Shown one piece after another: positions 14,077 to 23,081 of a stretch of 28,644 bases of DNA. This DNA comes from a virus. The stretch covers positions 1 to 28,644 of IMG/VR virus record IMGVR_UViG_3300028025_000986; one strand, written 5' to 3'. The position numbers and the translations under genes were made by a program. Below the pieces are notes generated by a model, which saw only the letters and a program-made list of their open reading frames with translations, was not told the origin of the DNA and did not search any database. Position 1 is the stretch's first letter, and each line of letters begins with the position of its first letter.

Positions 14077-17000
14077 GTTTTAATACTCACATTCATTGGG
14101 TTTCCTACCATTTTAGCATTTAACTTAGCATCTTGTCCAATGGCACTCTTTGTCATTGAGACTACTTGCCTTACAAATGCATCTGTATTCATGCCCTCAG
14201 ATGGGTATATGTTCTGAGTAAGATTAATTACGTTTCCTCCAGTATTACCGCCAGACATTGGCTCAAACATTTTTGCTGCTTGATTGACATCGTATCTTGG
14301 AGAAGCAAATGGTAGTTTGGCCATATTAGGAATAACCATTCCTCCAAATGCCATTTCTGGTCCACGGTCTCCAACAATTGTAGGAACCTTTGGATTAAGC
14401 TTCATAGCTCCGTATCCAGCTTTTACTGGTTTAACACTAAGACCTGCTCCACCCGCATCTCCTATAACCTTCCATTTCTTACCATCTTTGTCTAAGAACT
14501 CAACGCCAATCCAAGTAGCACTAGGTCTTCCATTGTTAGTTGTTGATGTTTGTCTTGCTCCAGCTGCAGTTAATGTAGATGGATGAACAAAAGTAGAGCC
14601 CGAGTATGCACCCTGACCCTGCGGTATTGTTCTAGGAACAGAGTTAATCTTGGCAGTAGCATTTGTTGGACTTACATCCATCTTCTTACCATTAATAATA
14701 ATATCCCCAGTCATTGCCCCAACCTGAATGCCTTTTGAAGCCAATCCTTTTGTAACCGCATCAGATACACCACCCATTATGCCGAGGGCTTGGTCCGTTA
14801 CGCTGGTTCTCTCGGCTACTCTTGGAGATCTCTTTAGCTGCAAAGGAGGCTTAACAATTGTCGATGGATTTGCTGTATTCAAATCTGTTACTACACGTGC
14901 AGCGTCTTGTCTTCCAGCGTTAGGATTTTCGTCTGTTCCAGTTTTTAAATAATCTTCAAGGCTCTTACCTGCTGCATAAGCATTAATAGCTAGGGTTGTC
15001 ATTGCTTGATTTACATCATCAATCTTTCCCTTTTCTTTTGCAATCTCAGCATTTAACTTGCTTAAAGATTGTGCTGCAATTGCTGCATTGTCGCTAAGCT
15101 TTTGCTGTCCGTCATTGATTGATTTTATCTTAGCCTCAAGAGGGGCATTGGCTAACTTAAGAGCATCTTCAATTGCTTTCTTTTGTGAATTATATTGTAG
15201 GTTAGACTGAAGTCCTTCCATATCAAGGCTTGCTTGCTGAGCACCTGCCGTATTTCCAGTTGCTATCGCAGCATCATACTCTGCTTGCTTTTTAGCAATC
15301 TCTCTTCCTATGTCACCCTCTTGCTTTGCAGCATCAAGGGCTCTTAATCTTGCGTCAGCTAACTTATTATTTGCATTTATTTGATCTTGTAAACGCTTAA
15401 GTTCATTTCGAGTATCAATTTGTTTTTGAGCGCTTTGTCCCTTGGCAGCTGCCATCAAGACCTTTTGCTGATCCGTTAACTTCTTTAGGTGAGCATAATT
15501 CTTTTCTAGCGCTCCTCCAGTGCCTTGATTAGCTGCAGTGATTGATGCAGAAACTGAATCGGCAACTCGAGATAAAGTGCTTACAGCCTCTGCACCTAAC
15601 TTTGAAAGATCTCCTGTAAATCCTTTTGCTGCAAGATTCATTTTTTCAAACAAGCTAACAACTGTATCTAGTGGATTAATAATCTTTTTAAGTTCTGGAT
15701 TTTGTTTAATCATTTCTGCTCTAGTGCCTGCAGTTAGAACAGCTTTAGAAGACTCTAGCTTGTTTAACTTTTTAAGTATTGCTTCCTGTGCTTGATATTC
15801 AGTTAATACTTTTGTATTGCCAGTCTTGTCTGCTTTTGCAGCTTTCTTGCTTTTTTCAATTTCATCTATGATTGCAGCGTTTATAGCATTAAGACCTGTA
15901 TTAACTGCCCTTGCGCCCTCATTGCCATTATTAGCTGCAGCAGGTATATAATTATTAATTGCAGTCTCTGCTGCATCTTGCCCTGTTTTAATACTTCTAA
16001 ATGCACGATTACCTACAGTAAATGCTCCAGCTTTTTCTGCTTGATCTGAAAGTTTAAACATTGCAAATATCTTTTTGCTTGCTTCATCTGCTGAAAGTCC
16101 AGCAGCCATTAAGGCAGTTTTAATGTCTATTGCTACTTGTGGAAGTTCGCTTTCCTTAGACTGATTAATTAATTTAATCTGATCAGCATAAACTTCTTTA
16201 GCTTCTTTCTTTAGCTTCTTGTACTCTTCAATTGTCATAGATATAGGAAGGCCAGCATCTTGCATGCTCTCATATAGAAGCTGATTTCTTTCTCGTATTG
16301 CTTCTATGTTCTTGACGGTATCGGCAAGCTTTGAGTTATAATCAGTAAATTTAAGTCCTGCTTTTTTAGCAGCCTCTTCTGTGAACCCGTACTGCATCGC
16401 TCCAACTCTTAGATGCTCGTTGTGATCTTTTAGTCTTTTAGCGCCTAAAGCAAATGCTAATGAAAGTCCTCCAACTACTAGATTTGCTCTAGTTGCCATT
16501 AATGCTATTCTTCCAAACATAGGGGCCAACTTAGAACCGCTAGCGGCTAGTTTATCTGCTTGCATAGCAGCCTTACCTGCTCCTGGAAGTGATTGTGCTA
16601 GGTAAGCACCTGGCTTGCCCATTCTTGATGTGATTGGCCCAGCTTTTCTGTTTGAAGCAGCATCAGCATAGCTAAATCCTTCTGGTCTTTGCTTGCCTCC
16701 AGCGCCTCCGCTCATCATCATAAACGGAATTATTCCACCCAAAGTAGATAGAGCAGTTCCTCCCATTCCGCCAATTTTGCCACCCAAAATCTGTGCAACC
16801 ATTGCGGCCATCATCGGCCCAATCATTCCACCAATTCCATATTTATTATTTGGAACTATTCCTCCTGAATTTCTAGGAACAAATAGTTCTGGACCCTTTT
16901 CTCCTACAACATATGGCTGTCCTGCATTAACAGGTCCACCCATTTCTCTTTTTTCTAAACCAAATATAACTTGCTTCAAAGAGTCTGTAAGTGGTGTATC

Positions 17001-20000
17001 TTTTTTAGATTCCCAATTTAAAAACTTCTTTCGCAAAATGTCTTTATCAATTGGAGAGAGCTGACTTAGAACTGCTCGATCTCCTATCATATCGGATGCA
17101 GCAGATCTAATAACAGAATCTAGCACATCTGGCTCAAGTGCATTCCTTAATGATCCTTGTGCATCCTTAACATAACCGTAAGGCTTTTCTTTTGCCAATG
17201 CTGCGGCAAACTTATCATAGAATAGTTTCTGAGTATGTTTTCTTAGCCCAGTGTTTGCAAATAATGTTTCAGCCATCTTAATAGATAGAGAGTTTACGCC
17301 CCACGGAGCTGACTCATACATGCTTGGCTTAGGTGCTCCCGTTGGGCCAAAGCCTGCACCAATTCTATGCATTGCCTTACTCTTAAGAATATTTCCAATC
17401 ATTCCGCCAGCCATAAATCCATTTGCAGATGTTTTAAATGAGTTATCAGAAAGGCTTACAGAGTGACCCTTTTGTCTACGCTTTAGCTCGTCTGCAGAAA
17501 GCATTTTAGCAATTGCTGCTGGAGTCATTGTTTTTTCTGGAGACATTTTTAATGATGAATGAATCCCGTGCAAATCTCCATATGACTGTCTTCTTGCATC
17601 AGAGAGTCTTTGAATCATTGCATTATATATAGCCTTCTCTTCTGCGTTTAAATCAAATCTACCGATAGTTTGTTTTAGCTTAGGAAGAGCTCTATTAATT
17701 TCCTCAAGCATGCGATCATTATATTGATCTGCTGTCATTCCCTTTGGAATATCTGCAGTTGCTTCAGCAAAGAATTTCTTTGTGCTGCTTCCCTTTACTC
17801 CTAGCAAATTAACCATTGCTTGATGCTTGAACGAAGGCATTGTTGCAGAATAATCTCTTGGGCCAGATGCAGTTGCAAATACTCCCGCTGGGCCTACATC
17901 GGCAAGAATGTTGCCTGATAGATTTCCTCTACCTAAATCTTTATCTCCACGCAATGCTGAAGCCACTAGTTGTCTGAAGTATTGATCAGATGTAAACTTG
18001 CCATCTTGATTTGCTATAGCAGGATTATACTTAGACTCTAGCGCTAGTATTCTTCTTGCTCCAGTTGGGTCTGTTGGATCTCTCATAACAACAACTCTTT
18101 GATTAGGTGTTTGCAGTCCATGAACGTCACGAGCAATTTCAGTTGCCCTTAATTCAGCAAGCGCTGCTTTCTCGTCTAGTACAGGCTTAACAAAAACTTT
18201 TTCCCCGCCTCTAGCATATACTCCACCAATTCCAGCAACTGGGAAACTTCTTCCAGATGTAGGCTCTAGAAGACCATCATAATCAGTTACTGGGGTCTTG
18301 CTAAATCTAGAGTCTTTAACTGCTTGACTTGCTTTTTCCATTGCAGCCTTTGCTGCTCTTTGTGCTTCAACTTGCTTAATAGTTCTAGGCATTCCAAGGA
18401 ACATTGCTTTTCCGCCCCTGAATAGTTTTTGTGCAAATTGACCTGGAACTTGGCCGCCTTGATTAAGTCTTCTACCTGGCTTCTTAGACTTTAAGAAATC
18501 CATAAATACTTTTGTTATTCCAAAATTATGCTTTAGTCTTGTTGGTGCTTTAATAATTCTTTCTTCAGTACCAGGGCCAGTACCAAGACCCAAAACTTTT
18601 CCAATTGTGTCGATAGCCATTCGCTTTTCTGTTTCAGTTTGCGGCAATCTGTCTACAAAAGGATTATCATGGTTTTTTGTTAAATTTGAAAATGTACTTG
18701 TCCAGAGATTCTGCTCTTTATTGCCTGCTTGTGCTTGACCAAAATTACCAGCTGCGCTATATTTATACTTTGCTGCGCCTTGGTCATGCTCTGTAGCATA
18801 ACCATGAATGTTAGGCTCGTATTTTCTTGTTTTTGGATTCCATTTAGTCCCAGCAAATAGTTCTCTCTCTAATCTTTTTACTTCTGCAGGGTTTGCAAAT
18901 CCCATTTTTATTAGTGTATTAATTAAAGATGGTGATGGATGTATAGCTTGATTTCTATTATCAAACTTTACACCTGTACGAGTAATCTTTTTAACTGGTT
19001 CTTTTAGAAGGCCTCCGCCTATTTTTTTGTCTAGCTCTCTAGTTTGCTTTTCTTTTATCTCAAGCATTCTTTCATCATTAATTGTATCTGTTTTAGGATC
19101 GTAAGCATATTGTCTTGCTTCGTCATACAGTCTCTTTGATGTGCGAAGTGATTCAACCTCTGACATTCCTAAGCTATTAAGTATCGCTGCGTCATGCATT
19201 ACATGTCTTACTTGATTTTCTTCTAGGAAGTTTGCTGGAACCGATAGTCTTGATACATAAGCAGATGCTGATCTTATATTATTTTCTGCCTGCCTTCTTA
19301 TTCCTCCACCATCAACTCTTCCCATTCCTGATGTATTTCCTGGGCCACCATTTAGTGAATACATCAAAGGCATATTTTTCTGTGCAATACTTGCAGGAAT
19401 AACTGCTTCTCCAGGAGTTAGTACTACTGGGACCTGGCCTCCCATTGCATATCTTGGAGTGCCTCCTAGAAGGCTCTTTACTGTTGACATGTTCTGTTCT
19501 GTGGATTTTTTATTTATTACAAATGCGCCAGGCTCTGCGGTTGTGTGGTATGTATCTGTGTTTCCTGTTCCAGGAACAATACCTCCCCGTGCAAACTTAG
19601 GCTTAGTTGTTTGAATGTTATACCCTGCACCTGAAGTTCTAACACCACCGAGTGCTCTTGCAATTCTGTCTACAAGGGTTTTTGTTGATCCCTTGTGGAA
19701 CATCTCTTTCATATTTGACTTACCACTTACTGGATCAACTACTGGTTGAGATGTAAACGGAACCGTAGTTAGGTTTGCAGTTCTTCCCATGGAGGTTGCA
19801 GTCATTGCCGTTGTTTCTGCAAGCATTGCTTCTACTGTTGCATTTAGTTGTATTACTTTTGCTCTTGCTTGATCTACTGTTATCTTGCTTGCTTGAAGCT
19901 GTTTAACAATTGCTTGAGTTTCTAGTGCTGCCATTTCTGTAATTTCTGAGAACTGTGGTAGAAGCGCTTGATAAGAATCAGATAAACTTGAAGTAATTGT

Positions 20001-22298
20001 TCCTGTTGCCATAACTTCTGCTTTTAATACTTTAATTTCTGCTTCTGATTGCATTGCAATTGCGGCTGTCATTGCATGCCACTTTGCTGCTTCTTGTGCA
20101 ACAACTCCTGTTGATATTCCATTTACAGATGTAACACCTGGAATCCTTGGAAGATCTTGATTCATGTAGGCTTGTGGGTTTTTGCCAATTCTAACATTTA
20201 CTGGAGATGCTCCAGGCACTGTTCCAAATATAGTTCCTGGCTGTCCTGTTTGAGCAGGAATCATATGAGACATATCTCTTGTGTATGCTTCACCAACTAG
20301 AGGATTGTTCTTATCGACAACTCTTTGTCCTGGTCCGCCAGCGGATATTACTCCTCCTGCAATTGTTGAAATTCCTGGCTGTACTGCAACCTTTGCTGCA
20401 TTTGCTTTTATCTCAAGGGTGTCAAAGGATGCTGCAAGAGTATTTATTGCATTTGTTAATACTACTGTTGCTTCTGTGTCTGAATAGAATGATGTAGCAA
20501 GACCTTTTGCTGCAGCCTCTGCTGCCATAATTTCTGGAGTTAATAATTTAAATCCTTGTCCACCCTGAGCTAGTTGTTTTAGGTGAAATATTCCCTTAAT
20601 AACATATCCAATAAAGTTACCCATTACACCAGCCAACATAATGATTGGTCCAGATACTGCAGTTATTCCTCCAAGTACGTTAAGGAATGTCTTTACTGGC
20701 GCTGGAAGTTTTTGGAAGAACTTAATAATTCCATCTACTACCTCTAAAACCTTTGTGCTAATTGTTAAAAATTGATTTCCTACTGACGCAAGGTCTGCTT
20801 GAACTGAAGCAAGGGCTCTCTTGAATTTACCAGAGGCTGACTCAGTCATCATTCCTAATTCTCGTGCTGAAATAGTTGCAAGATCTGTAGCACTTGCCTT
20901 CATTAAATCCATTACTTGTAGGGTCTGAGATCCTTCTTTGCCTAAGTTTTCAAATAGAGCAGACATTCTTGCATACTGGAACTTTCCAAATAACTGTTCA
21001 ATTGCTCTAGACTTACTTAATGGGTCTAGGTTATCTAATGCTGATTGCAATTCTGTAATTGTTGCTGTTAGGTTGCCTGCGTTAGATGTTACAATATTAT
21101 CGATATCTATACCGAAACCGTTAAACATTTCCTTAGCAACCTTTGTTGGGTTAATAAGAGATGCCATTGCTGACTTGATTGCGTTAGCACCTTCTGATGC
21201 GTTTACTCCGCCTTCTTTCATTGCAGTTAAATACAATGCTAAATCTTTTACGTCTCCACCTAATGACTTTACAACTGGACCAGCTTTAGGAATTGCTTCA
21301 ACTAAGTCTGCAAGGCTTGTTGATGTCTGGTTTTCAACTGCGTTGAGGAAGTCAATTGACTGTGTGAGTTCGTCTGTACTTGACTTAAACGCATTTTGAA
21401 TAGCAAGAGTTGCCTTCATTGCTTCTTGTCTATCTACTTCACCAAGCACAGCAAGTCTAGATGTTTCTTTTGTTGCTTCTAGTAGCGCCTGACCCTGTTG
21501 TCCCGTTGCTGCAAGATCTGCTGCAAGAGCAATTGTATCCTTATATGCAATACCGTATGAACCAGCAATCTCTCTTGCTGTAGCAGATACATCTTTTCTA
21601 ACTTTTGCTAGCTCTGTTGCAGATACTGAAGATAGTCCTCCGTAAACCTTTGCAAGTCTAACGAGCTCTTGATCTGCTTCTCTAAATGCTTTTTGTGCAG
21701 CCATACCAAATGCTGCTAATGGAACTGTTAATCCTACTGTTAACTGACGACCAGCCCACTGTGTATTCTTACCCCAGTTAATAAGCTGTCCCGCTCCATC
21801 ATTCATTACCTTGTTCATGATGGCAAGTTCTTGTTTTGCTATTGCTGTTTTGTTCTTTACTTCATCCAGGCCTTTTGCAACCATTACGTTGTATTGCATC
21901 AAGCCCTGGGCGTTCTTACCTACTGGCTGAATGATTGCCTGTTGAAGCATTACTTGCTGCTTAGCAAGGTCTCTAACTAGGTTGCTAGTTCTCTTTGTAT
22001 GGCCATTCCAGGTATTGTAGTAGTCGTTTAGCTTGAGTCTGCCTCGATCTAAATTCTTACCAAACTTCTCTACGTCTGAAGTAAGCGATACAAAGTGTTG
22101 CGAGAACTGGCCTGTTGAAGTAAGCGTTGTTGCAAACGCCTTATTCATTACTGCAATTTGACTTGCAAGTTTGGCGTTAGTGCCAGCAGTTGTTTCTTGT
22201 AATTTTAAGAGTTGGGCAGTAGTCGCAGCAAGTTGAGTTCTTAAACTCGTAAAGTCTGCGTTGGCGGTAATATTGGTCGTGATTAAATTATCTGCCAT
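14073..22298 (-). CDS. Tail tape measure protein with inserted kinase-like domain
   Basis: At 2741 residues this is the largest gene of the window and sits in the canonical place between the tail chaperones and the tail tip. Residues about 180-530 match the conserved tape measure core (WGKNTQWAGRQL, then VSATAREIAGSYG). Hydrophobic segments lie at about 538-572, 1816-1869 and 1926-1956, and a helical, coiled-coil-prone region at about 2280-2435. Glycine-rich linkers (ARGGIVPG at about 900, MGGQVP at about 950, QGGQVPG at about 1283, GEKGPELFVP at about 1793, GDRGPEM at about 2642) divide it into cassettes. Residues about 1340-1600 look like a kinase fold, with K1371, D1454, N1459 and D1482. 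The protein sets tail length and is expected to enter the cell envelope during DNA ejection. It has no clear Shine-Dalgarno before ATG 22298. Confidence 0.96.
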   Translation of the reverse strand: MADNLITTNITANADFTSLRTQLAATTAQLLKLQETTAGTNAKLASQIAVMNKAFATTLTSTGQFSQHFVSLTSDVEKFGKNLDRGRLKLNDYYNTWNGHTKRTSNLVRDLAKQQVMLQQAIIQPVGKNAQGLMQYNVMVAKGLDEVKNKTAIAKQELAIMNKVMNDGAGQLINWGKNTQWAGRQLTVGLTVPLAAFGMAAQKAFREADQELVRLAKVYGGLSSVSATELAKVRKDVSATAREIAGSYGIAYKDTIALAADLAATGQQGQALLEATKETSRLAVLGEVDRQEAMKATLAIQNAFKSSTDELTQSIDFLNAVENQTSTSLADLVEAIPKAGPVVKSLGGDVKDLALYLTAMKEGGVNASEGANAIKSAMASLINPTKVAKEMFNGFGIDIDNIVTSNAGNLTATITELQSALDNLDPLSKSRAIEQLFGKFQYARMSALFENLGKEGSQTLQVMDLMKASATDLATISARELGMMTESASGKFKRALASVQADLASVGNQFLTISTKVLEVVDGIIKFFQKLPAPVKTFLNVLGGITAVSGPIIMLAGVMGNFIGYVIKGIFHLKQLAQGGQGFKLLTPEIMAAEAAAKGLATSFYSDTEATVVLTNAINTLAASFDTLEIKANAAKVAVQPGISTIAGGVISAGGPGQRVVDKNNPLVGEAYTRDMSHMIPAQTGQPGTIFGTVPGASPVNVRIGKNPQAYMNQDLPRIPGVTSVNGISTGVVAQEAAKWHAMTAAIAMQSEAEIKVLKAEVMATGTITSSLSDSYQALLPQFSEITEMAALETQAIVKQLQASKITVDQARAKVIQLNATVEAMLAETTAMTATSMGRTANLTTVPFTSQPVVDPVSGKSNMKEMFHKGSTKTLVDRIARALGGVRTSGAGYNIQTTKPKFARGGIVPGTGNTDTYHTTAEPGAFVINKKSTEQNMSTVKSLLGGTPRYAMGGQVPVVLTPGEAVIPASIAQKNMPLMYSLNGGPGNTSGMGRVDGGGIRRQAENNIRSASAYVSRLSVPANFLEENQVRHVMHDAAILNSLGMSEVESLRTSKRLYDEARQYAYDPKTDTINDERMLEIKEKQTRELDKKIGGGLLKEPVKKITRTGVKFDNRNQAIHPSPSLINTLIKMGFANPAEVKRLERELFAGTKWNPKTRKYEPNIHGYATEHDQGAAKYKYSAAGNFGQAQAGNKEQNLWTSTFSNLTKNHDNPFVDRLPQTETEKRMAIDTIGKVLGLGTGPGTEERIIKAPTRLKHNFGITKVFMDFLKSKKPGRRLNQGGQVPGQFAQKLFRGGKAMFLGMPRTIKQVEAQRAAKAAMEKASQAVKDSRFSKTPVTDYDGLLEPTSGRSFPVAGIGGVYARGGEKVFVKPVLDEKAALAELRATEIARDVHGLQTPNQRVVVMRDPTDPTGARRILALESKYNPAIANQDGKFTSDQYFRQLVASALRGDKDLGRGNLSGNILADVGPAGVFATASGPRDYSATMPSFKHQAMVNLLGVKGSSTKKFFAEATADIPKGMTADQYNDRMLEEINRALPKLKQTIGRFDLNAEEKAIYNAMIQRLSDARRQSYGDLHGIHSSLKMSPEKTMTPAAIAKMLSADELKRRQKGHSVSLSDNSFKTSANGFMAGGMIGNILKSKAMHRIGAGFGPTGAPKPSMYESAPWGVNSLSIKMAETLFANTGLRKHTQKLFYDKFAAALAKEKPYGYVKDAQGSLRNALEPDVLDSVIRSAASDMIGDRAVLSQLSPIDKDILRKKFLNWESKKDTPLTDSLKQVIFGLEKREMGGPVNAGQPYVVGEKGPELFVPRNSGGIVPNNKYGIGGMIGPMMAAMVAQILGGKIGGMGGTALSTLGGIIPFMMMSGGAGGKQRPEGFSYADAASNRKAGPITSRMGKPGAYLAQSLPGAGKAAMQADKLAASGSKLAPMFGRIALMATRANLVVGGLSLAFALGAKRLKDHNEHLRVGAMQYGFTEEAAKKAGLKFTDYNSKLADTVKNIEAIRERNQLLYESMQDAGLPISMTIEEYKKLKKEAKEVYADQIKLINQSKESELPQVAIDIKTALMAAGLSADEASKKIFAMFKLSDQAEKAGAFTVGNRAFRSIKTGQDAAETAINNYIPAAANNGNEGARAVNTGLNAINAAIIDEIEKSKKAAKADKTGNTKVLTEYQAQEAILKKLNKLESSKAVLTAGTRAEMIKQNPELKKIINPLDTVVSLFEKMNLAAKGFTGDLSKLGAEAVSTLSRVADSVSASITAANQGTGGALEKNYAHLKKLTDQQKVLMAAAKGQSAQKQIDTRNELKRLQDQINANNKLADARLRALDAAKQEGDIGREIAKKQAEYDAAIATGNTAGAQQASLDMEGLQSNLQYNSQKKAIEDALKLANAPLEAKIKSINDGQQKLSDNAAIAAQSLSKLNAEIAKEKGKIDDVNQAMTTLAINAYAAGKSLEDYLKTGTDENPNAGRQDAARVVTDLNTANPSTIVKPPLQLKRSPRVAERTSVTDQALGIMGGVSDAVTKGLASKGIQVGAMTGDIIINGKKMDVSPTNATAKINSVPRTIPQGQGAYSGSTFVHPSTLTAAGARQTSTTNNGRPSATWIGVEFLDKDGKKWKVIGDAGGAGLSVKPVKAGYGAMKLNPKVPTIVGDRGPEMAFGGMVIPNMAKLPFASPRYDVNQAAKMFEPMSGGNTGGNVINLTQNIYPSEGMNTDAFVRQVVSMTKSAIGQDAKLNAKMVGNPMNVSIKT

Positions 22299-22307
22299 AT
22301 GTATATG

Positions 22308-22972
22308 TTACTCTATAGAGTATCCTAATCCTGCTCCAATGCCGAATCCAGCTTCCGCTGCAAAACCACCTTGTAATGAAACAACATCATCTGCTGATGC
22401 ATTTATACCAAGTGCTCTTCTTCTAACATCTTCGAAGGATGACCCCTCCTTATTTTCATTACTGCTTTCATTTAATTCAACACCTTGAATTGAAGCTAGG
22501 AATTTCCTTTTCTCCGACTCAGTCTTTTGCATTGATTTAAAAGTCTGGACCATCTCTGGCATTGAAAGATTATCTTCTAGTTCTTCGTAATTTTTCCAAT
22601 TACCTAAAAGAAATACTTCCCCTTCTAAAGCGGCTAGATCTAGTTCTGACCAGCCAGTACTGCTGCCGCTAGTAGGTTTGGGTCGTCCATCTTAATTCCT
22701 CCGCAGATCTCAAGAATGCGGTTGATTGTTGGAACGTCAAGTGTATCTTCAAATGCGTCTTTATCCTTTACTAGCTCAGGCAATTGCTTTTCTAGGGCTA
22801 CTGCACATGCTTCGATAAGAATCGTGAGTGTTTCGTCTTCTGATGTTACTTCTTGTGTCTTCTGAATGACTTTCATAAACTTGCGAAGCTCTTTAATTGT
22901 TAAAGGCTTAAGTTTAACTGTTGCGCCATTTTGTAGCTGAATTTCTTCAACATCGTATACTGTTGTTGCCAT
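22308..22972 (-). CDS. Tail assembly chaperone GT (-1 frameshift product)
   Basis: A -1 frameshift at the slippery heptamer 22676-22682 would join residues 1-99 of the G protein to a 122-residue extension, making a 221-residue fusion. In the shifted frame the sequence continues PTSGSSTGWSELDLAALEG, then LLGNWKNYEELEDNLSMPEM, and on to the TAA at 22308. That WxxxxxLxxxLSxPE style is typical of the T part of G/GT chaperones in actinophages. The fusion binds the tape measure protein and recruits major tail subunits while the tail is built, and is absent from the mature virion. Its end is 9 bases before the tape measure start. The part from ATG 22562 alone is unlikely to be an independent gene, because the shifted frame is open and conserved-looking well upstream of it. 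Confidence 0.88.
22309..22322. repeat. 14-bp perfect palindrome before the tape measure start
   Basis: TACTCTATAGAGTA overlaps the stop codon region of the GT chaperone and ends 10 bases before the tape measure ATG at 22298. As RNA it could form a 5-bp stem with a UAUA loop. No clear Shine-Dalgarno sits in the gap, so the hairpin may matter for coupled translation, or it may be chance. Confidence 0.55.
22629..22702 (-). promoter_or_regulatory. Programmed -1 ribosomal frameshift site
   Basis: On the minus strand the heptamer C CCA AAC (22676-22682) is in the zero frame of the G gene and fits X_XXY_YYZ, so slipping gives CCC AAA. Fifteen bases upstream lies GGAGG (22698-22702), a possible internal Shine-Dalgarno stimulator like the one used by dnaX. 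Five bases downstream AGCGGC (22665-22670) can pair with GCCGCT (22629-22634) across a 30-base loop, a candidate stimulatory stem. Confidence 0.85.
22640..22972 (-). CDS. Tail assembly chaperone G
   Basis: This 110-residue acidic helical protein is the zero-frame product of the chaperone gene. ATG at 22972 has a strong AGGAGG at a 5-base spacing, and TAG ends it at 22640. Residues 1-30 are beta-like (VYDVEEIQLQNGATVKLKPL), then come helices (IKELRKFMKVIQKTQEV, then TILIEACAVALEKQL) and a DAFEDTLDVPTINRILEICGG region. This is the form of many phage G-type chaperones, which with the GT fusion coat the tape measure protein during tail assembly. The gene has its own candidate promoter at 23001-23029. 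Confidence 0.9.
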   Translation of the reverse strand: MATTVYDVEEIQLQNGATVKLKPLTIKELRKFMKVIQKTQEVTSEDETLTILIEACAVALEKQLPELVKDKDAFEDTLDVPTINRILEICGGIKMDDPNLLAAAVLAGQN

Positions 22973-23000
22973 TTAATCCTCCTCGGATCTAGTCTTAATT

Positions 23001-23029
23001 ATTGTATCATATTGACAATATAAGGGCAA
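23001..23029 (-). promoter_or_regulatory. Candidate promoter for chaperone and tape measure genes
   Basis: TTGCCC (23024-23029), a 17-base spacer and TACAAT (23001-23006) with TGA directly before it give an extended -10 promoter on the minus strand. Its -35 box begins 2 bases after the T run of the terminator at 23031-23056. The transcript would start near 22994 and reach the strong ribosome binding site at 22978-22983. Confidence 0.65.
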
Positions 23030-23030
23030 T

Positions 23031-23056
23031 AAAAAACCCCCCAATTGCTTGAGGGG
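23031..23056 (-). terminator. Intrinsic terminator after the major tail protein
   Basis: On the minus strand CCCCTCAA and TTGGGGGG pair over 8 bp (one G-T wobble) around a GCAA tetraloop, followed by six T. It lies 26 bases after the stop of the major tail protein gene. The loop is of the stable GNRA type. Confidence 0.9.
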
Positions 23057-23081
23057 AATTTTATTAATTAATTAATATTAA

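Noticed and set aside
17560-17590. YGDLHGIH as the main catalytic loop of the kinase-like domain
   Set aside because: It resembles HGDLHxxN but has His in place of the needed Asn and no following metal-binding Asp in a good context; the D1454/N1459/D1482 set fits better.
20938-21399. Open frame of 153 codons on the plus strand opposite the tape measure gene
   Set aside because: It mirrors the codon pattern of the real gene, has no promoter or ribosome binding site and no recognisable domain. The same holds for the other plus-strand frames.
22308-22562. Separate 84-residue gene starting at ATG 22562
   Set aside because: The same frame is open and has T-chaperone-like sequence upstream to the slippery site, so it is the C-terminal part of the GT frameshift product.
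23057-23081. TTAATTAATTAA-type AT repeat after the major tail protein
   Set aside because: Low-complexity AT sequence just before a good terminator; nothing shows an origin or binding site.
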